A DNA stretch of 64,000 nucleotides from Cladochytrium replicatum (GCA_025526935.1 JAHLKD010000103.1:1-64000), one strand, 5' to 3'; numbered from the stretch's first letter, positions 33,882 to 45,795 are shown. Notes: generated by a model not told the origin, from the sequence alone. A program made the numbers and translations.

Positions 33882-35898
33882 CTACTTTGATGTCATTTCG
33901 ATCCAGTGGTTGAAGAACTCAAGTGAGTGCTCGGGTTGATCCTAAACAATACATATTTCAGCTTTAGGCTGTTGGGAAAGCTGTACTATGGCCACTCACG
34001 TAAGGGACCATGTGCCCTGCTTCATACACGCGGAGGTAAGCAAGGCCTTCGTAGCGCCTGTACTCTCCAGCGGGCTTGCCGGTGATCTTGCTAACCCAGG
34101 CAATGTCGTCCGCATCATTGAACTCGTCGGTGTAGTCCCAGTCAAGCTCAAGAGTCCACTCCTTGTTGCCAATGTAGTTGCAAATGTAGTCGGCGTCACC
34201 AGCGTAAATGAGAACCTTGACACCTTCAGCAAGAATTCCAGGAACGAGGTCGTGGTAAGGGCGCATCCAGTCACCGGCGAGCATGAATCGAAGGTTGATC
34301 TGCTGGTTGCAACCAACGTAGTCGCGGGAGACACCAATCTCAGACTGAACTTCGGGGCGGTTCAAGAAGTTCTCAATGTCAGTGAGAATCGAGTAGCAGA
34401 GGTTGTTGCTGGGGTCACACTTCTTGCGAACATCGTAGATGTTCAAACCTGGCAAATTGTGTTACGTCTAGATGTCAACAATAAAACGTGGATGGCAACT
34501 AACCAGTGTTCTGGAAGGGAGAGATCATGGCAGCGTTGCAGTAGAATGCCGCTGGCACACAAGCAAACGCATTCTGGTAGTTGTAGCAGGCGCTGATCAG
34601 AGCAGAGCAAGTACCGTACTTGTTCCTCATCCCGGCAACTGTGTCGGCGTCAAGGACTGGGCCGTACTTGGTGTCAGCAGCGAAATCCTGAACACGAAAA
34701 AAAATTTGTTAACAAACGTATCCAAAAACAATAAACAAAGCAACGCACAGCGTAGAACTTGTATTGAGTAAGAGGGTCAGTCAAACCATTGCCGATCGCG
34801 ATGGAAGCCAAGTTGATGTAAATGTTGTCAGCCTCAGGCTCATCGGGGAGAGGGTCGTCGGGGTAGTCCGGGTTCGGGGGCTCAGGCAGATCGTAGTTGC
34901 CGGCGATGATTTCTGAGGCAATCGCCGGAATGTAGTGACCAGCGTCTAAATAAACCCCACCAAACCATGAGAAGAAATTATTAAAATATCTGGTTCGAAA
35001 AACCTACACGACTCTCCGGTGACATGGAAAGGCAAGGCGGAGTACTTGGGGAACTCCTGAAGGAACAACTGCAAGAAAGCGTAGACATCCTTGGCTGCGT
35101 CAACGGTGTTGGTGGTCTCGCTGGACTCAGAGTAAGAGAATCCGACGTTGACAGGCTGGTCGAGGAAGATGACGTTTGACTTATCGTTCCAAGAGTAAGC
35201 GTTCCATTCAGTGCCGTTGCCAGAACCTCCGTTGGTAGCACGGCAAGGGCCGAGTTCCATAAAGAGACCGGTGAGCGACGAGCACCCAGGTCCACCTTTA
35301 AATGCGTGTGCTTTAGTTTGCGCCTGAACAGATCACTTTTGTTGTTGTAACACTACCGTTCAGCCACAAAACGAGAGGGTCTTTCGCGGGGGAAGAACGA
35401 GACTCGAAGAACCAGAAGAAGAAGTGCTTGTTCCCGTCAACGTCCAGGTATCCAACTTTCTGCAAGGTCGGGGATGACATCCGTCAGCACACTGCTGACG
35501 TGGAATACACACACACATCAGCTAACCTGGTTCACAGTGGGGTCACAGAGCTTCTTGCTGCTCTTCACACGGATCTGGTATCGCGGGTACGCATCGTGCT
35601 TCACGACAGTGTAGACCCCAACCTGCTCCGCAGAGATCTTGTTGCTCTTTTTGGTGTTTTTGGCAACACGAGCCTTGGCCTTTGCAGCCAGGCGGGCGAC
35701 GCTTCCATCCGGCCTAGGAGTGAAGTCCAAGCTGGAGAGCGGCACAAGGTTCTTCTGGTGAGTTGTGGTGGAGATAAGGTCGTCGTTGCCGGAAGCCAGC
35801 TGCTCGACGAACAGACGCGAGGGAGCGGAAGAAACGTTTCCGGCTGCGAGCAGCAGCATGAAGGCAGCCAGCAGACGCGAAGCGCGAGAGCGGGCCAT
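33882..35898 (-). CDS. Vacuolar serine carboxypeptidase (carboxypeptidase Y type)
   Basis: Seven exons: 35527-35898, 35357-35459, 35008-35295, 34749-34945, 34504-34687, 34000-34448, 33882-33941 (550 aa); all phases agree. The enzyme removes C-terminal residues from peptides in the vacuole. A signal peptide ([16 protein letters not shown]) and a pro-region of about 100 residues precede the mature enzyme ([27 protein letters not shown]). The nucleophile is in GESYAGHYIP, its codon region crossing an intron. The acid is in [13 protein letters not shown], and the base in AGHMVPYDQPEHS, also split by an intron. Length and order match S10 peptidases. The last exon codes only 19 residues. The 5' end is about 230 bp from the PP2C stop on the same strand. 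Confidence 0.95.
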
Positions 35899-36130
35899 AG
35901 TTGGATTCAGAGAAAGCTTGGTTGAGGTGGTGTTTGGGGGTATTCAGATCGGCGGAACTGGCGGGCGGTGGGAATTCTGGGGCGATATATATTACTATCA
36001 GCAATGGCACAGACACAGGCAGATCGGGCAGGTGGCGGTGCTGCACTGCCACATGGGAGTCACGCGACTGGCATGCTGCCAACGTGACCACCCGCACCAA
36101 CAGCGTGGGTAAATCTGCGATTCATTGCTT

Positions 36131-37644
36131 TTATTGCAGCTCGACAATTCGCCGGTTGCCCGCCTCATCGTCTTCCCCATACCCTCCGCTATCCTCCTCG
36201 GTCGAGCGCCGCGATCTGCCAGCAAACTCTTCCGGTGTGATGTTGAACCCCGTCCCACTCAACACCCCCTTTCGCACTTTCTCTACCCACTGGTCTCTCG
36301 TCTGCCCGTTCAAGATCCCAACTATCACCACGGTCATGTTGTCGCACCCCACTGACCCGTACTCTGACTCAGGCGCAAGGCACCGGTTCATCAACATCTC
36401 GCACACCGCACCAAGGTCCCCCTTCTTGTGCACAAGCGCCTGACGGACGTAGTCTGTCACCTCTTGGCTTCACGTTCAACCGTCAGATTCTACAAACGCA
36501 AATTGGAGATCATTCGCTCCTTACCTTGTCATGCAATCCCAAATACCTGACAACAAATTTAGTTTTCTCGGGAATTACCGTTACTTTTTTTTTGCACATA
36601 CCATCACAAGCAAGTACAATGAACTCATCCTTCTCGTCAATCGTCCTCTCGATTATTTCGGGATCGGCAGTGACAGCTTGCTGCTCCGCCGGTAAACTGG
36701 TGTTCTGCTTGAAGCCCAGATCCCCAATCGCCCTCGAAAGCGCAAGGTTTCCTATCCGCGCACACCAGCTGAGACAAAGCAAAACCGAATGGCTCTCTTT
36801 TCATTACCATTGACTCGACCATATTCTACAAATCCACCCGCTTCAACAATTCGCTTCGTCTCCTCTGAAAAACATCAGCCCATGAGCGAAAGCACAGTTT
36901 CAACAAAAACTCTACAAATTAACCTCTATTTGTGGGCTTGTGATCGTTGGACAAGGCAACCGCCTGCCCGTCGTGCGACAAGATGCAACGACTGTCTCCG
37001 GCATTTCCACAGAATATCCGATTGTCGTCAGTCACAATCGCAACCACAGCAGTGCAACCCGTCGTCTCGTGCTTCACTCCTTCCTGGTCTGCTTTGAATC
37101 AGAAATCTTCCACTCTTGACCCACCTTACTACTTTTTCTTACCATTTCTTCTCAACTCCTCGTCGGCTTCCAAGAACGCCTTCTTTAGCGCAACGTTGTA
37201 GTTTCCCTGACGAAACGCCTCGGTCTCTGCAACCCGCTTGTGGAGAAATTCTCCCGCATACTTGGCTACAGCGTCGCCGCCGTGCCCATCGTAAACGCCA
37301 AAGAACGCGATGGGCCTCTCCTTGGATCCAGTGACTGAAAGTTCGGTCGTGTGTGCATCCTCCATGGCTTAATTCCACCAAAGAGAATAAATTCAAGACG
37401 ACAGAAATGATTAGGTCGGATGCCTGTATGCAAACGTTCCCACATCGCAGAAACACTATTACGCCAACAAACAGCTTAAGTTTCTTCTCCTTCGCTCGAC
37501 ACAGCTCCAGCACACTCCGCAAGAATTGAAGAAATACGTACTGACTCTCCAGCCTTGCATGCTGCTAGCTCCATAAATCAAGCGATCGTCACCACCGTTC
37601 GAGGTTTCCATGTCCCTCACCGGCTCCGACAGCGTCTGTCCCAT
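36131..37644 (-). CDS. PP2C-type protein serine/threonine phosphatase
   Basis: Seven exons: 37542-37644, 37143-37367, 36924-37088, 36808-36864, 36602-36751, 36525-36546, 36131-36467 (352 aa). It is a metal-dependent phosphatase like fungal Ptc2/Ptc3. Motifs are [28 protein letters not shown] (metal-binding Asp and Gly), [47 protein letters not shown] and [12 protein letters not shown]. The start MGQTLSEPV has a Gly at position 2 and could be N-myristoylated (MGQTLS). Exon 6 is only 22 nt and is needed to complete the DGIWDC motif. The first donor used is GTACGT at 37541; the earlier GTCAGT would break the frame. Confidence 0.93.
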
Positions 37645-38035
37645 TGTAGGAGAGGTATACTTGTTTGGGGTATATCTTTAAATCTGCTCTCAGAAAAAGG
37701 ATACGGTCAGTCCTCACGCAACCAGGAGCATTCTCAAATTGTATTTACCGAAGATGTGGTTGTTGTGGCTGGTGTGGCCCAGCGGGAGGCTTGACGAACG
37801 ATTTCGGTGCACCAGCCGCAGAACAGTTATCTGTGGCGCAATCGATGTTGAAGATACGGCTAGGGTTAGTTAACCCAATCCTATTTTTGGTTTCAGAACT
37901 AAACGAAACATAGCGGCATGTCGAGAGGCGCTCAAACCGACCAACAGAAGACGAAATAAATGTTGCAAGAATTAGCAAAATAGGACGAAAAGTTGAAACT
38001 TCCAAAATCCACTCCGGGATGGATGCACATCAAAC
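37645..38035. promoter_or_regulatory. PP2C upstream region with one telomere-like box
   Basis: This gap separates the PP2C start from the antiporter stop, both on the minus strand. It contains one exact 10-nt telomere unit AGGGTTAGTT at 37862-37871, running into AACCC so that TTAGTTAACCC forms a short inverted repeat. A telobox-like binding site is possible. No other element was recognised. Confidence 0.4.
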
Positions 38036-40318
38036 TCAGGGCCGAAAGAAAATCACGGTCACAAGAGCAAACATCGGGAGCATGACCCCACAAGCCCACA
38101 CAAGGTAACCCACAAAACTCGGCATCTTGACCCCGCTTTCCACTGCAATGTTTCGCACCAGCATGTTGGGCGCGTTCCCAATGTAACTCAAACCTCCGAA
38201 GAACACAGCGCCGCAGGTGATCGCTTGCAAGATGTGCGCTTTCTCCGTCATGAGCACATCGGCGTCTCCTCCTGCAACATTAAAGAACAAGAGATACGTC
38301 GGCGCGTTGTCCAGGAATCCCGAAAGCACTCCTGATATCCAGAAAAAGTGCCACGCCTCCTTGACTCCTGAGACGATGAAGCCCAACGCTCCAGATTCTT
38401 GAAGCTCAAACATGATCAGGATCGGAACAAGGCAGAAAAAGATGTTGATAAAGAGGATCGCGACCTCCAGGAATGGGTGCCAGGTGTACTTGTTCAAGCG
38501 ATGAAAACGTTTCGGCGTCGTAAAATACGACACTACACCGATCAGAATGTGTGCGATGATCCGTGCTAAATCGACCCAAGGAATAAATCTGAAAACAATG
38601 AATTTGTTTTTCTTTCTGGTCTTCAATGCCAAAGACAACTTGAACTTACATGCCGTGACTGGGGTCATGCGGATCCTTCATAACGTAAAAGCCGTAATCT
38701 TCAAAAGTCTTCTTCAAGTATCCCGAAGTGACCACGACCACAACTACCGCCAATGTAAGCCCGACGTTCACCCACCCTTCAACCCACACCGGCATCCCCC
38801 ACCTCTTCGGCAACTCAACTGACTCAACCTCACTCCACGTGTCCGAGTCCGCACCGTTCTCCTCCACCTCCTCATCTTCACCCATGACCGCCTCGATCAC
38901 CTCGTGCAGCACAGAAGCCGGCTTTGAATGGTGCGACGAGCGCCGTGAATGGTGTGAATGACGTGCAGACGAGTGCGACGAGCGGCGTGACGATGATCGC
39001 GAAACTCTCACGTTCCCAGACTCGAGCGAATTGAGCGACTGGTTCTCGGACCGCAGCGAACCATTCATTGATGGCCTAGACTTTAGCGAATGCTCTTCAT
39101 CCGCTTGTCTGAGTGGGAAAAGCCGGAGCGGGCGGTAAGACTGAGGAGGTTCAGGTGGAGGTGAACCTTCACTCGAGTGCGCAACCGTCGCAACTGGGCT
39201 CCTAACTACATCGTGCATATCGTTCGGATTCGGAGTAATTTCGGTAGAAGTCGATGTTGTTTCACTACCACTTGTGATTGTCTTCATCCCATCACTGTCC
39301 TGCGTAGAATCAGCCGCTTCCAATTTTCGCTCTTGCTTCTGATCCTCAACGTCCTCGCTTTTTTGCCCTTCCGCGGTAACTTCCACAATTTCTTCTTCTT
39401 CATCGCTCGCAGGTTCGCTCTCATCGTCGTCGTCGTGGTGATGGTGATGAGGAAGGTTGAGCGCCTTCTCCCGCCTGTACAGCCAAAGGTCGAGACTGTA
39501 ATACGCGAGAAGTAGCATCCCGAAGACGAGCAGTGTGGGTCCCCACACGTTCAGTAACGGCCAGAAGAAGTCTACCCCTTTGAGAAAACCAAGATAGACT
39601 GGCGGGTCTCCAACTAGAAGTTCAACAAAAATTGAGAACATGACTTTCAAACATAAGATCCACCGCTTACTCGGAGTCAAGGCTCCGGCGACATTGGAGG
39701 CAATGAATATGAAGAAGACGACGGTGTGTCGTTGATACACCCTGTGTGAAACTGAGCGTATCAAGGGGCGGACAAGCAACATGCTTGCGCCAGTAGTCCC
39801 AATCAAAGATGCCTATTGCGCAACAGGGGGGTTAACGTGCGCGTAACACTTTGTTGTTAGTCGTACCAACGGAGCGGCGACCAGCAGGAGAACCGTGTTG
39901 ACCAGAGGCGACCCAGATAATGTGCCTTCGACGACAATTCCACCAGCCGTGACGTACAGAGCGAAAATCAGGGTAATGAAAGGCAAATAGTCCAGGAAAA
40001 AGGAGTGGAGGAGCTCGTAAATCGCCTGCAGCACTCCGTACTCAACTGCAAACGGTATGACCTAATTGTAAGGTGGAGTTATTGGAGAATAATGTGGAGG
40101 ATACGTGCACATACGAAAGCGACGGAGCATAGCACGCCGTAGAGGCCGTACCATTTCTCCCACAGATGCGGCTTGAAGAGGGGAATGATAGCAATGCCGA
40201 GCAGCAGCACTGCGAACGGGATTGCATAGGTGAATGGCACTGCAAGCTCAGCGATGGCACCAGCAGCACCATCACCACCAGCTGCAGCCGGCAGAGTGCC
40301 TTCGCCAGCGACACCCAT
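38036..40318 (-). CDS. NhaD-type ion antiporter (IT superfamily)
   Basis: Five exons: 40115-40318, 39867-40061, 39671-39812, 38650-39613, 38036-38588 (685 aa). The protein has about a dozen hydrophobic segments in two halves (residues about 20-230 and 480-685). Signature stretches are GGIVVEGTLSGSP, ASLIGTTGASMLLVRPL, FIASNVAGALTPIGDPPVYLG in the first half, and FLDNAPTYLLFFN and YIGNAPNMLVRNIA in the second. These match the NhaD/CitMHS_2 sodium-proton antiporter group of the ion transporter superfamily. The halves are joined by a long cytosolic loop of about 210 residues that is unusual: HHHHHDDDDESE, an acidic run, then Ser/Arg/His-rich repeats (SRSSSRRSSHSS). The loop could bind metal or be phosphorylated. 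Substrate is inferred from family. Confidence 0.85.
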
Positions 40319-40445
40319 AAGGTTTGTTTCTCCGTCAAGAAGGTTTGGACCTGTGCGTATCCGTTGGATTAAAACTTAATTCAAAGAAAAATTCTTTTGT
40401 TCAGATTCAAAACTACAATTTCTTTACAATAAAACTGAGCATTTC

Positions 40446-42339
40446 CTAAATGTCTTCTGCCTCCAAATCGTCTCCAACCTCAAACACAAGTGTAAAGCAC
40501 TCGTCCAACAAAGAATGAAGTAGCTCCTGTCCACGACACACCTCTCCATGCTCATCCACAAACTTCCCATCAGAGCGCATGTTGTCAATCTCGTCAAGGC
40601 GACGCTGAAGCTCCTCAAGCTGCTTCCAAGCCGCGATTTTTGAAGCTGCCGAAGCCGTCGAGAGTGATGAAGAAGATGAAGGATCGAGTGACTCCGTGGC
40701 ACGACGCAGCCTCTCGGAGTTACGCTGATTTCGGAGACCCTTGAGTGCCGCCCTGATTTCACCAAGCTCTGTGTAGAAACAGGATCCGTGAGACATATTC
40801 ACGAGTTTATTACGTTGATCCTACCTGTTGCAACATCCATTAAAGAGGGATCAACGGGCTCTGCACGCTCTAGAATCCGACCGACGAATCCCAATCCACC
40901 TCGGACCACGGATACGACGCTAGCGGAAGCGGCATCCAATGCTGCCATCGGCACTCCGACCACTGCTCTTCTCATCGCACCAGCAGCGCCTCTGAGCGTC
41001 TCGTATGCGGTATGCACAACTTCCGTCTCGTCCCCTTCACCTTGTTTAATCCCAACCAGTGCATCCCTCGCCTCAACCACCTTCTCCTTCAATACCGCTG
41101 CCACCGTCCCGATCCCAACAGATTGAGCGTCTTCGGCAAGCTGAACCGCCGAAGCACCTTGTCGCACGACGAGGGCTTCTTGCTCGACAAGACATTCGTG
41201 TACGAGATCATAGGCCTCCTCAAGCATCTCCGTCAGCACCGCTTGCCCTTCCGGAATGTGGCCAGAAGGATCAGTAAACCGACCCTCTGTGCGTAGACGA
41301 TCGATTCCATCAAGCTGTTCCTGAACGAGACGGAGCTGTAGGGGATCCACCACCGACTCGGGACGCGGTCCAGGATGGGACAGTGATAAAGCGTGAATGT
41401 AAGCGTGTCTCATGGCACTGAGGAGGTCGATCATGCTTTGCAGCCGAGTTTGAAGGGGAAGCAGCACTGGCGCGACTTCGGATTCGCCTTCTTGAATCAG
41501 GCGAACGATTCGATCTTTCATGGACTAAATTTGATATTGAATACAAGTTACCAAATTCGCACTTACAGCAGCGATTGAGCAGGCCATGAACGACGGCTTG
41601 ACCTGCTGGAACCTTGGCTTCAGCGGCTTTCACTTCGTCGTCAGCCAACCTGGAGATTCCTGGAATAATCTTTCCATCTTTCACATTCTCGTTTTCGATG
41701 CGGTGGAGCCTCTCCTGAATCAACCGAACGGCGTCTCCTCTTTCGTCTGAATCAATCGCCAGTGACTTGAGTGCTTCCAGCTGGGTCTGGAGAAGTGCGA
41801 GCTCTTCATAAATTGGCATGAGAGAGTCGTCGATGCGCCAGAGTGGAAGAAGAAGATCATCAAAGTGAGTCCACACCGACTCCACGAGGCGGGTCAACTG
41901 CCAAAACCATACCCACATTAGTATCGTTCTTTGTCGACATCCCAAAAACAATGAATTACCCCCCAGAACAATGAATTACCGTTTCTTTTTCCCTTTCAAG
42001 TTTCTTGATGTATGATTCGTAAGCAATATTCGCTTTCCACGTGCGCTCGGCCAGTGCCTGGATGTCGGAGAGTTTAGGAGCACCGTGGGACTTGAGATCA
42101 GACAGATCCTTGCGCAAGTTTGTTAGCGCATCATGGACTGCATGGCCGTTGAGGTGAATGTGATCATGGGGGTGTGAAGAGACGGAATCTTTTGAGGGCG
42201 AGAAAGTTCCCTCTGCAGGAGGGGGCACCGCATCAGGAATGTCTGACATGAGCGAAGCAGCCAGTTTTGCAGGCAGCGAATCCTGGTGATCGTTGAAGTC
42301 ATCGAACGCTTGGAATGAGTTCATCATCGCTGGAGGCAT
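40446..42339 (-). CDS. Fungal helical protein with three DUF2408-like repeats
   Basis: Four exons: 41980-42339, 41567-41897, 40825-41514, 40446-40768 (567 aa). The acceptor at 41515 (after GAAAG) is the one that keeps the frame. The product is soluble and mostly helical. A module recurs three times: a helix ending in (L/R)xxIDxxRxxG(K/R)F, an acidic or Gly turn, then (P/R)GQxxLxxLLxxxxxLVxE. Examples are LDGIDRLRTEGRFTDPSGH and LDEIDNMRSDGKFVDEHGE; the first copy is more diverged (HRIENENVKDGKI). This resembles the fungal DUF2408 family, whose function is unknown. The N-terminus carries a His-rich HPHDHIHLNGHAVH patch. Divergent from the DUF1275 gene, with which it shares a 291-bp intergenic region. 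Confidence 0.8.
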
Positions 42340-42630
42340 GTTCTTTCAGCGGGGGGGCACGCACGCTTTAAAATCGCCGGTCCTGCAGCGACGGCGCCGC
42401 CGTGTGACTCTGAGAGTCACTGTGATGCACAGCACACGGCTGAGTCAGGCAGCGGAGGCTTAGTGATAGGCAGTTTGCTAGAAATGTGCTGAGCCACTAG
42501 AAATGTTCTAGCAGGCACTATCACATAGAGAAAACATTCTCGATCATACCGGGCAACTTGATTGGGCGACTGTTTTCAGTCGTCGTTGTACGCAGAAGCA
42601 TCCTGAAGAAAGCTGTCCCATGCATAAACA
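42340..42630. promoter_or_regulatory. Divergent promoter region
   Basis: This gap lies between two divergent start codons. It contains a 17-bp perfect inverted repeat, GTGACTCTGAGAGTCAC, near 42405, with TGACTC halves like a bZIP (AP-1/Gcn4-type) site. It also has a short direct repeat of AGAAATGT(G/T)CT near 42480-42510. Confidence 0.5.
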
Positions 42631-43972
42631 ATGAACAACATAGCATTCACCGAATTTCTCTCAATTGTAACTGGTGGAAGTATTCTTGCCATCAATGCGG
42701 GGTACATCAACGGTAAGATATTCAATCTCACTCTTGAATCCTTCATACTCATGTTCGGTCTCTCAAAACAGTGGTTACGTTGACTGGGACGCTGGGTCTG
42801 ACAGTGTCCCACGCCACCGGCAATACCAGCAAACTTGCGATCGCTATATACCAGGGCGACTCATACATGGTCATGGAGATATCTTCAGTTCTATTTTGTT
42901 TTGTACTGGGCTCTTTTGTTTCTGGTTATGTCGTTGGCGACAGTAAATTCCGACTCGGAAGATCATATGGCTGGGCACTTCTGATCGAGGCGGTCACCCT
43001 ATTCATTGCCTTCATGTTGATTGCACTGTACGGAAATCCCGCCGGTGCATGGTTTGCTGCATTCTCTTGTGGTTTGCAAAACGCCTTGACCACCACTTAC
43101 TCCGGTGCTGTCATTCGAACTACCCACGTTACTGGAACCCTGACGGTAAGTTCGGTACATTGTCAAACCGAACCAGCAACGATGAACTTATCAGAGTGAT
43201 CTGAATATTTCATGTAAACAAGGATATTGGCAATATCTTGGGCCAAGCTTGCAGGCATGATGCCGAACCCGAACTATGGCGTCTGAAGGTTCACATCCCT
43301 CTTGTTGTTTCATTCGCCACTGGAGGCATTCTCGGCAAAATCGTATACTCATACTGGGGAAATCACGCCCTTGTGTTTCCATCCCTCATCGTAGGCTGTG
43401 TCGCCGCAGTGTACCTTATACTCCCAGTCATGAGAGACGCGCGCAAGACCTTCCTCGAAGGCCTGCTGCTCACAAAAGGACAGCGTCCCGAGATGGAGAT
43501 CCGTGTCATCGGGGACCCGACTCGTCGTCGAACGGCCGCGGATGTCTACGCAGAACTGGTCAGCCAGTCCGCCCTTGACCTTCACCGTCCGCGCGCAAGC
43601 ATCACTGGCTCAAAGCTTGATCTGTCTACCGTAATGCAGCCAGGTGGATCGATCCCCATGGATCGTTTGACCCTTAAAAGCTCCGTTCTGGGGGAAAAAG
43701 AGAGCGACTATGATGAAGCTGATGACGAACCTGTTGGTGAGACGAGTACTCTTCAAGGCACTCCGAGAGTGGCACAAGGTGGCTCCGTCGTGCCTGATGA
43801 TAGAAGAAGAGCGAGTGGTACAGGAGTCCGGCACTCCCTTCAACACCATATCCATCTGCGTGGCAACGTTGAGCCTGATCTCGAGGATGCACCAGTGACT
43901 CCCTTCATCTCACATGCGGGCGGGACGGTAGATGTAATCTACGCATCACCTACAGTAGGAGAGCGTCCGTAA
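42631..43972 (+). CDS. DUF1275 (YoaK-type) membrane protein
   Basis: Three exons: 42631-42712, 42772-43145, 43223-43972 (401 aa). The first 240 residues hold six or so hydrophobic segments. The family-type motifs are AGYINVVTLTGTLGLTVSHATGN near the start and THVTGTLTDIGNILGQ mid-protein, the latter crossing the second intron. The remaining 160 residues are a hydrophilic tail with Ser-rich and acidic parts. DUF1275 proteins occur in bacteria and fungi; their substrate is unknown, though a transporter role is suggested by the fold. The short first exon is supported by the in-frame joining of conserved residues. Confidence 0.86.
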
Positions 43973-44149
43973 GCCAGAACTAAGAGCAGTGTAAATTCTG
44001 AGAAATAGATTCAAAAACATACTCTTTCAAATTTTTTTCAGAGGCCAATGTCCATTGAAGCGGTGGCCCGCTAGTTCGCGTTTTGGCATATCAGGCAGGA
44101 AACTCAGCACGTAATGTTGACTGGCAATTCAGTGTGCACGAGTACGGTG
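43973..44149. other. Gap after the DUF1275 gene
   Basis: Nothing recognised apart from GTCCATTGAAGCGGTGGCC near 44050, which matches the NLR first exon (GGCCACCGCTTCGATGGAC) on the minus strand. NLR debris therefore begins here. Confidence 0.5.
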
Positions 44150-44260
44150 TCATTTTGAGGGCTGACTGCTGTGCCAATCGCTGATTCCATCTTTGCAGTC
44201 ATGGCCGTCTTGTCCTTCAGGTTGAGCAACTTCTTTGAATGTCTTCATTTGAGAGTCTGT
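44045..44260 (-). pseudogene. Remnant of an NLR first exon
   Basis: The minus strand codes for a degraded copy of the NLR N-terminal domain. MKTFKEVAQPEGQDGH near 44245 aligns with MKALNKLFNTKDKTAK at the DNA level, and scraps of the HRFDGHSP region occur near 44055. Most of the exon is deleted or shifted, and no TIR or NB-ARC sequence follows before the DUF1275 gene. Confidence 0.68.
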
Positions 44261-44650
44261 TCGGTGTGTGGAATGACGATCAGTGATGCGATTCTGAGAC
44301 AGAGGCAGGATCATTTCGGACTGATCACAATCCGGACTGTACACTACCAGCACTCAACATGTTTTCAGCTGAAACTCTAAATTATTCTTGCCTAGCAGAT
44401 GAAGACGATGTCTTATGTTGATGATAGTTTTGGGGAGAGTGTGAGAGTGCATGCTTGTGATACATGCACGTGGTTTGTGTTTGTGTAAATGTATGTGTGT
44501 TGAGGTGTTATCTTGTATTCATTATGTTAGTAGAACATGAACCCAAATCCTCACTGGGGCACCTTAAAAATGAATATGTGTTGAGGTGTTCATGGTTTAT
44601 GCTTTTGGGAGCCAGTGTGCCGCCTGATACGTGTGGCCTCTACACAGAGC
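44255..44650. repeat. NLR-cluster spacer repeat, copy B
   Basis: Same blocks as at 9378-9728 and 45790-46160 (TTTTCAGCTGAAACTCTAAA, GAGAGTGTGAGAGTGCATGC, ATGCTTTTGGGAGCCA). It separates the first-exon remnant at 44.2 kb from the NB-ARC remnant that follows, as expected for a tandem array of NLR genes on the minus strand. Confidence 0.8.
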
Positions 44651-44659
44651 CCCCTAAAA

Positions 44660-45605
44660 GAGAACAACAGTCACACATATCACACTTGTATCTGTAACCA
44701 GCTGTTTTTTTCCTGTCTGCTTTTGACAATAATGTTTCTGACATAACAATTTGCTGAATAAGTGACTGTGCCGTCAGCATATTGCTGGTTGAGTTGTAGA
44801 CAAGAGACTGACTGAGCAATTGTCGAAGCAATAAAAGAGTATCGAAATACGATTTTGCAGTGCCTTCAAATTTACATTCAGATAATAATAATACAACTTG
44901 GTTGACAAGGTCAAGTGTAATATCACGACTGCTGTAGAATGAAAGAACTTGCATAAGCAATGATGCAGCAGGGCCAATCCTGTCAAGACCTGCCTTGACA
45001 ATCGCTGACAGTGACAAAGATGCAATGCCAACTCTGGAATCAGGATCTTAAGGCAGATAACTATGGATACGTACAACAAGGTCAGAGAAGCTACACTGCT
45101 GTCTTTCCATAAATGGAGCAGCTTGCTCAGCTGTAAGAGGAAGCCCATCAATGTATTCAAGAAGCTTGTGGAGAGCAGCAATCTCATTCTGACTTGAAAT
45201 GAGCTACTGATATTTCTTCCTCAATTGCTGCATCAAGAATTGGTGAGATACATCACTTGACCAAGTTTCAACTTGAATATTTTTGACTAGCGGATCAACC
45301 AACGTTCTCATCTTCATTTCCAAACTGCTATTGGATCGAGAAGTTGCAAGGACATCTCCTCTCAATATCACAGAACCTAAAACTTGATCAAGCACTGATT
45401 CATCATCAACTTTGTCAAGGATAAGAGGTAGCGATGAATCTTGGACAGTTTATCACTCATGAACCAGACTAAATCTTCAGGAGCAATAGTTTCAAAGGTT
45501 GTTAGGTGAAAGTATGAGCGAGCATAACCATGCAGAGCAGATATTGCAGTTGCCGCTGTGTTGCATGGAATCCAAAAATTGAATCATAAGACCTTCCATG
45601 CTGTT
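44660..45605 (-). pseudogene. NLR remnant: NB-ARC without TPRs
   Basis: Minus-strand frames match the intact NLR from SYDSIFGFHATQ (after the P-loop, about 45590) through the DVLATSRSNSSLEMKMR, SFLNTLMGFLL (GLPL region in another frame), SLSAIVKAGLDRIGPAAS and QSLIQQIVMSETLL blocks. After that last block (about 44725) the sequence jumps straight to the NLR 3' flank (AAGAGAACAACAGTCACACAT on the plus strand). The whole TPR array has therefore been deleted. P-loop and TIR are absent. Several frame changes confirm that it is dead. Confidence 0.85.
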
Positions 45606-45795
45606 TGGCATAGGCAATGGGACGCTGAATATAATGTAACGAGAGTGTTGGGAAGTTTCGCTTTTGGAATAAGGCCAATTTCTTCCATTTTGATAGCTGC
45701 ATTGTAAACTTGCAATGACGCCCATGCATCAAGTGCCGCATAGTTCTTCTGATCTTTGCTTAGTCGCTGACAATCCCAATTGCTCGCACAGGAGA
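45606..45795 (-). pseudogene. Fragment of a 3'-5' exonuclease domain fused to NLR debris
   Basis: Read on the minus strand, one frame gives ASNWDCQRLSKDQKNYAA, then LDAWASLQVYNAAIKMEE and IGLIPKAKLP. The YAALDAW stretch is the exo III motif of the DnaQ-like/WRN-type 3'-5' exonuclease family (Tyr and Asp four apart). Only about 55 residues of the end of such a domain are present. It directly abuts the NB-ARC remnant where the P-loop should be, which marks an illegitimate junction. No source gene is in the window. Confidence 0.6.
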
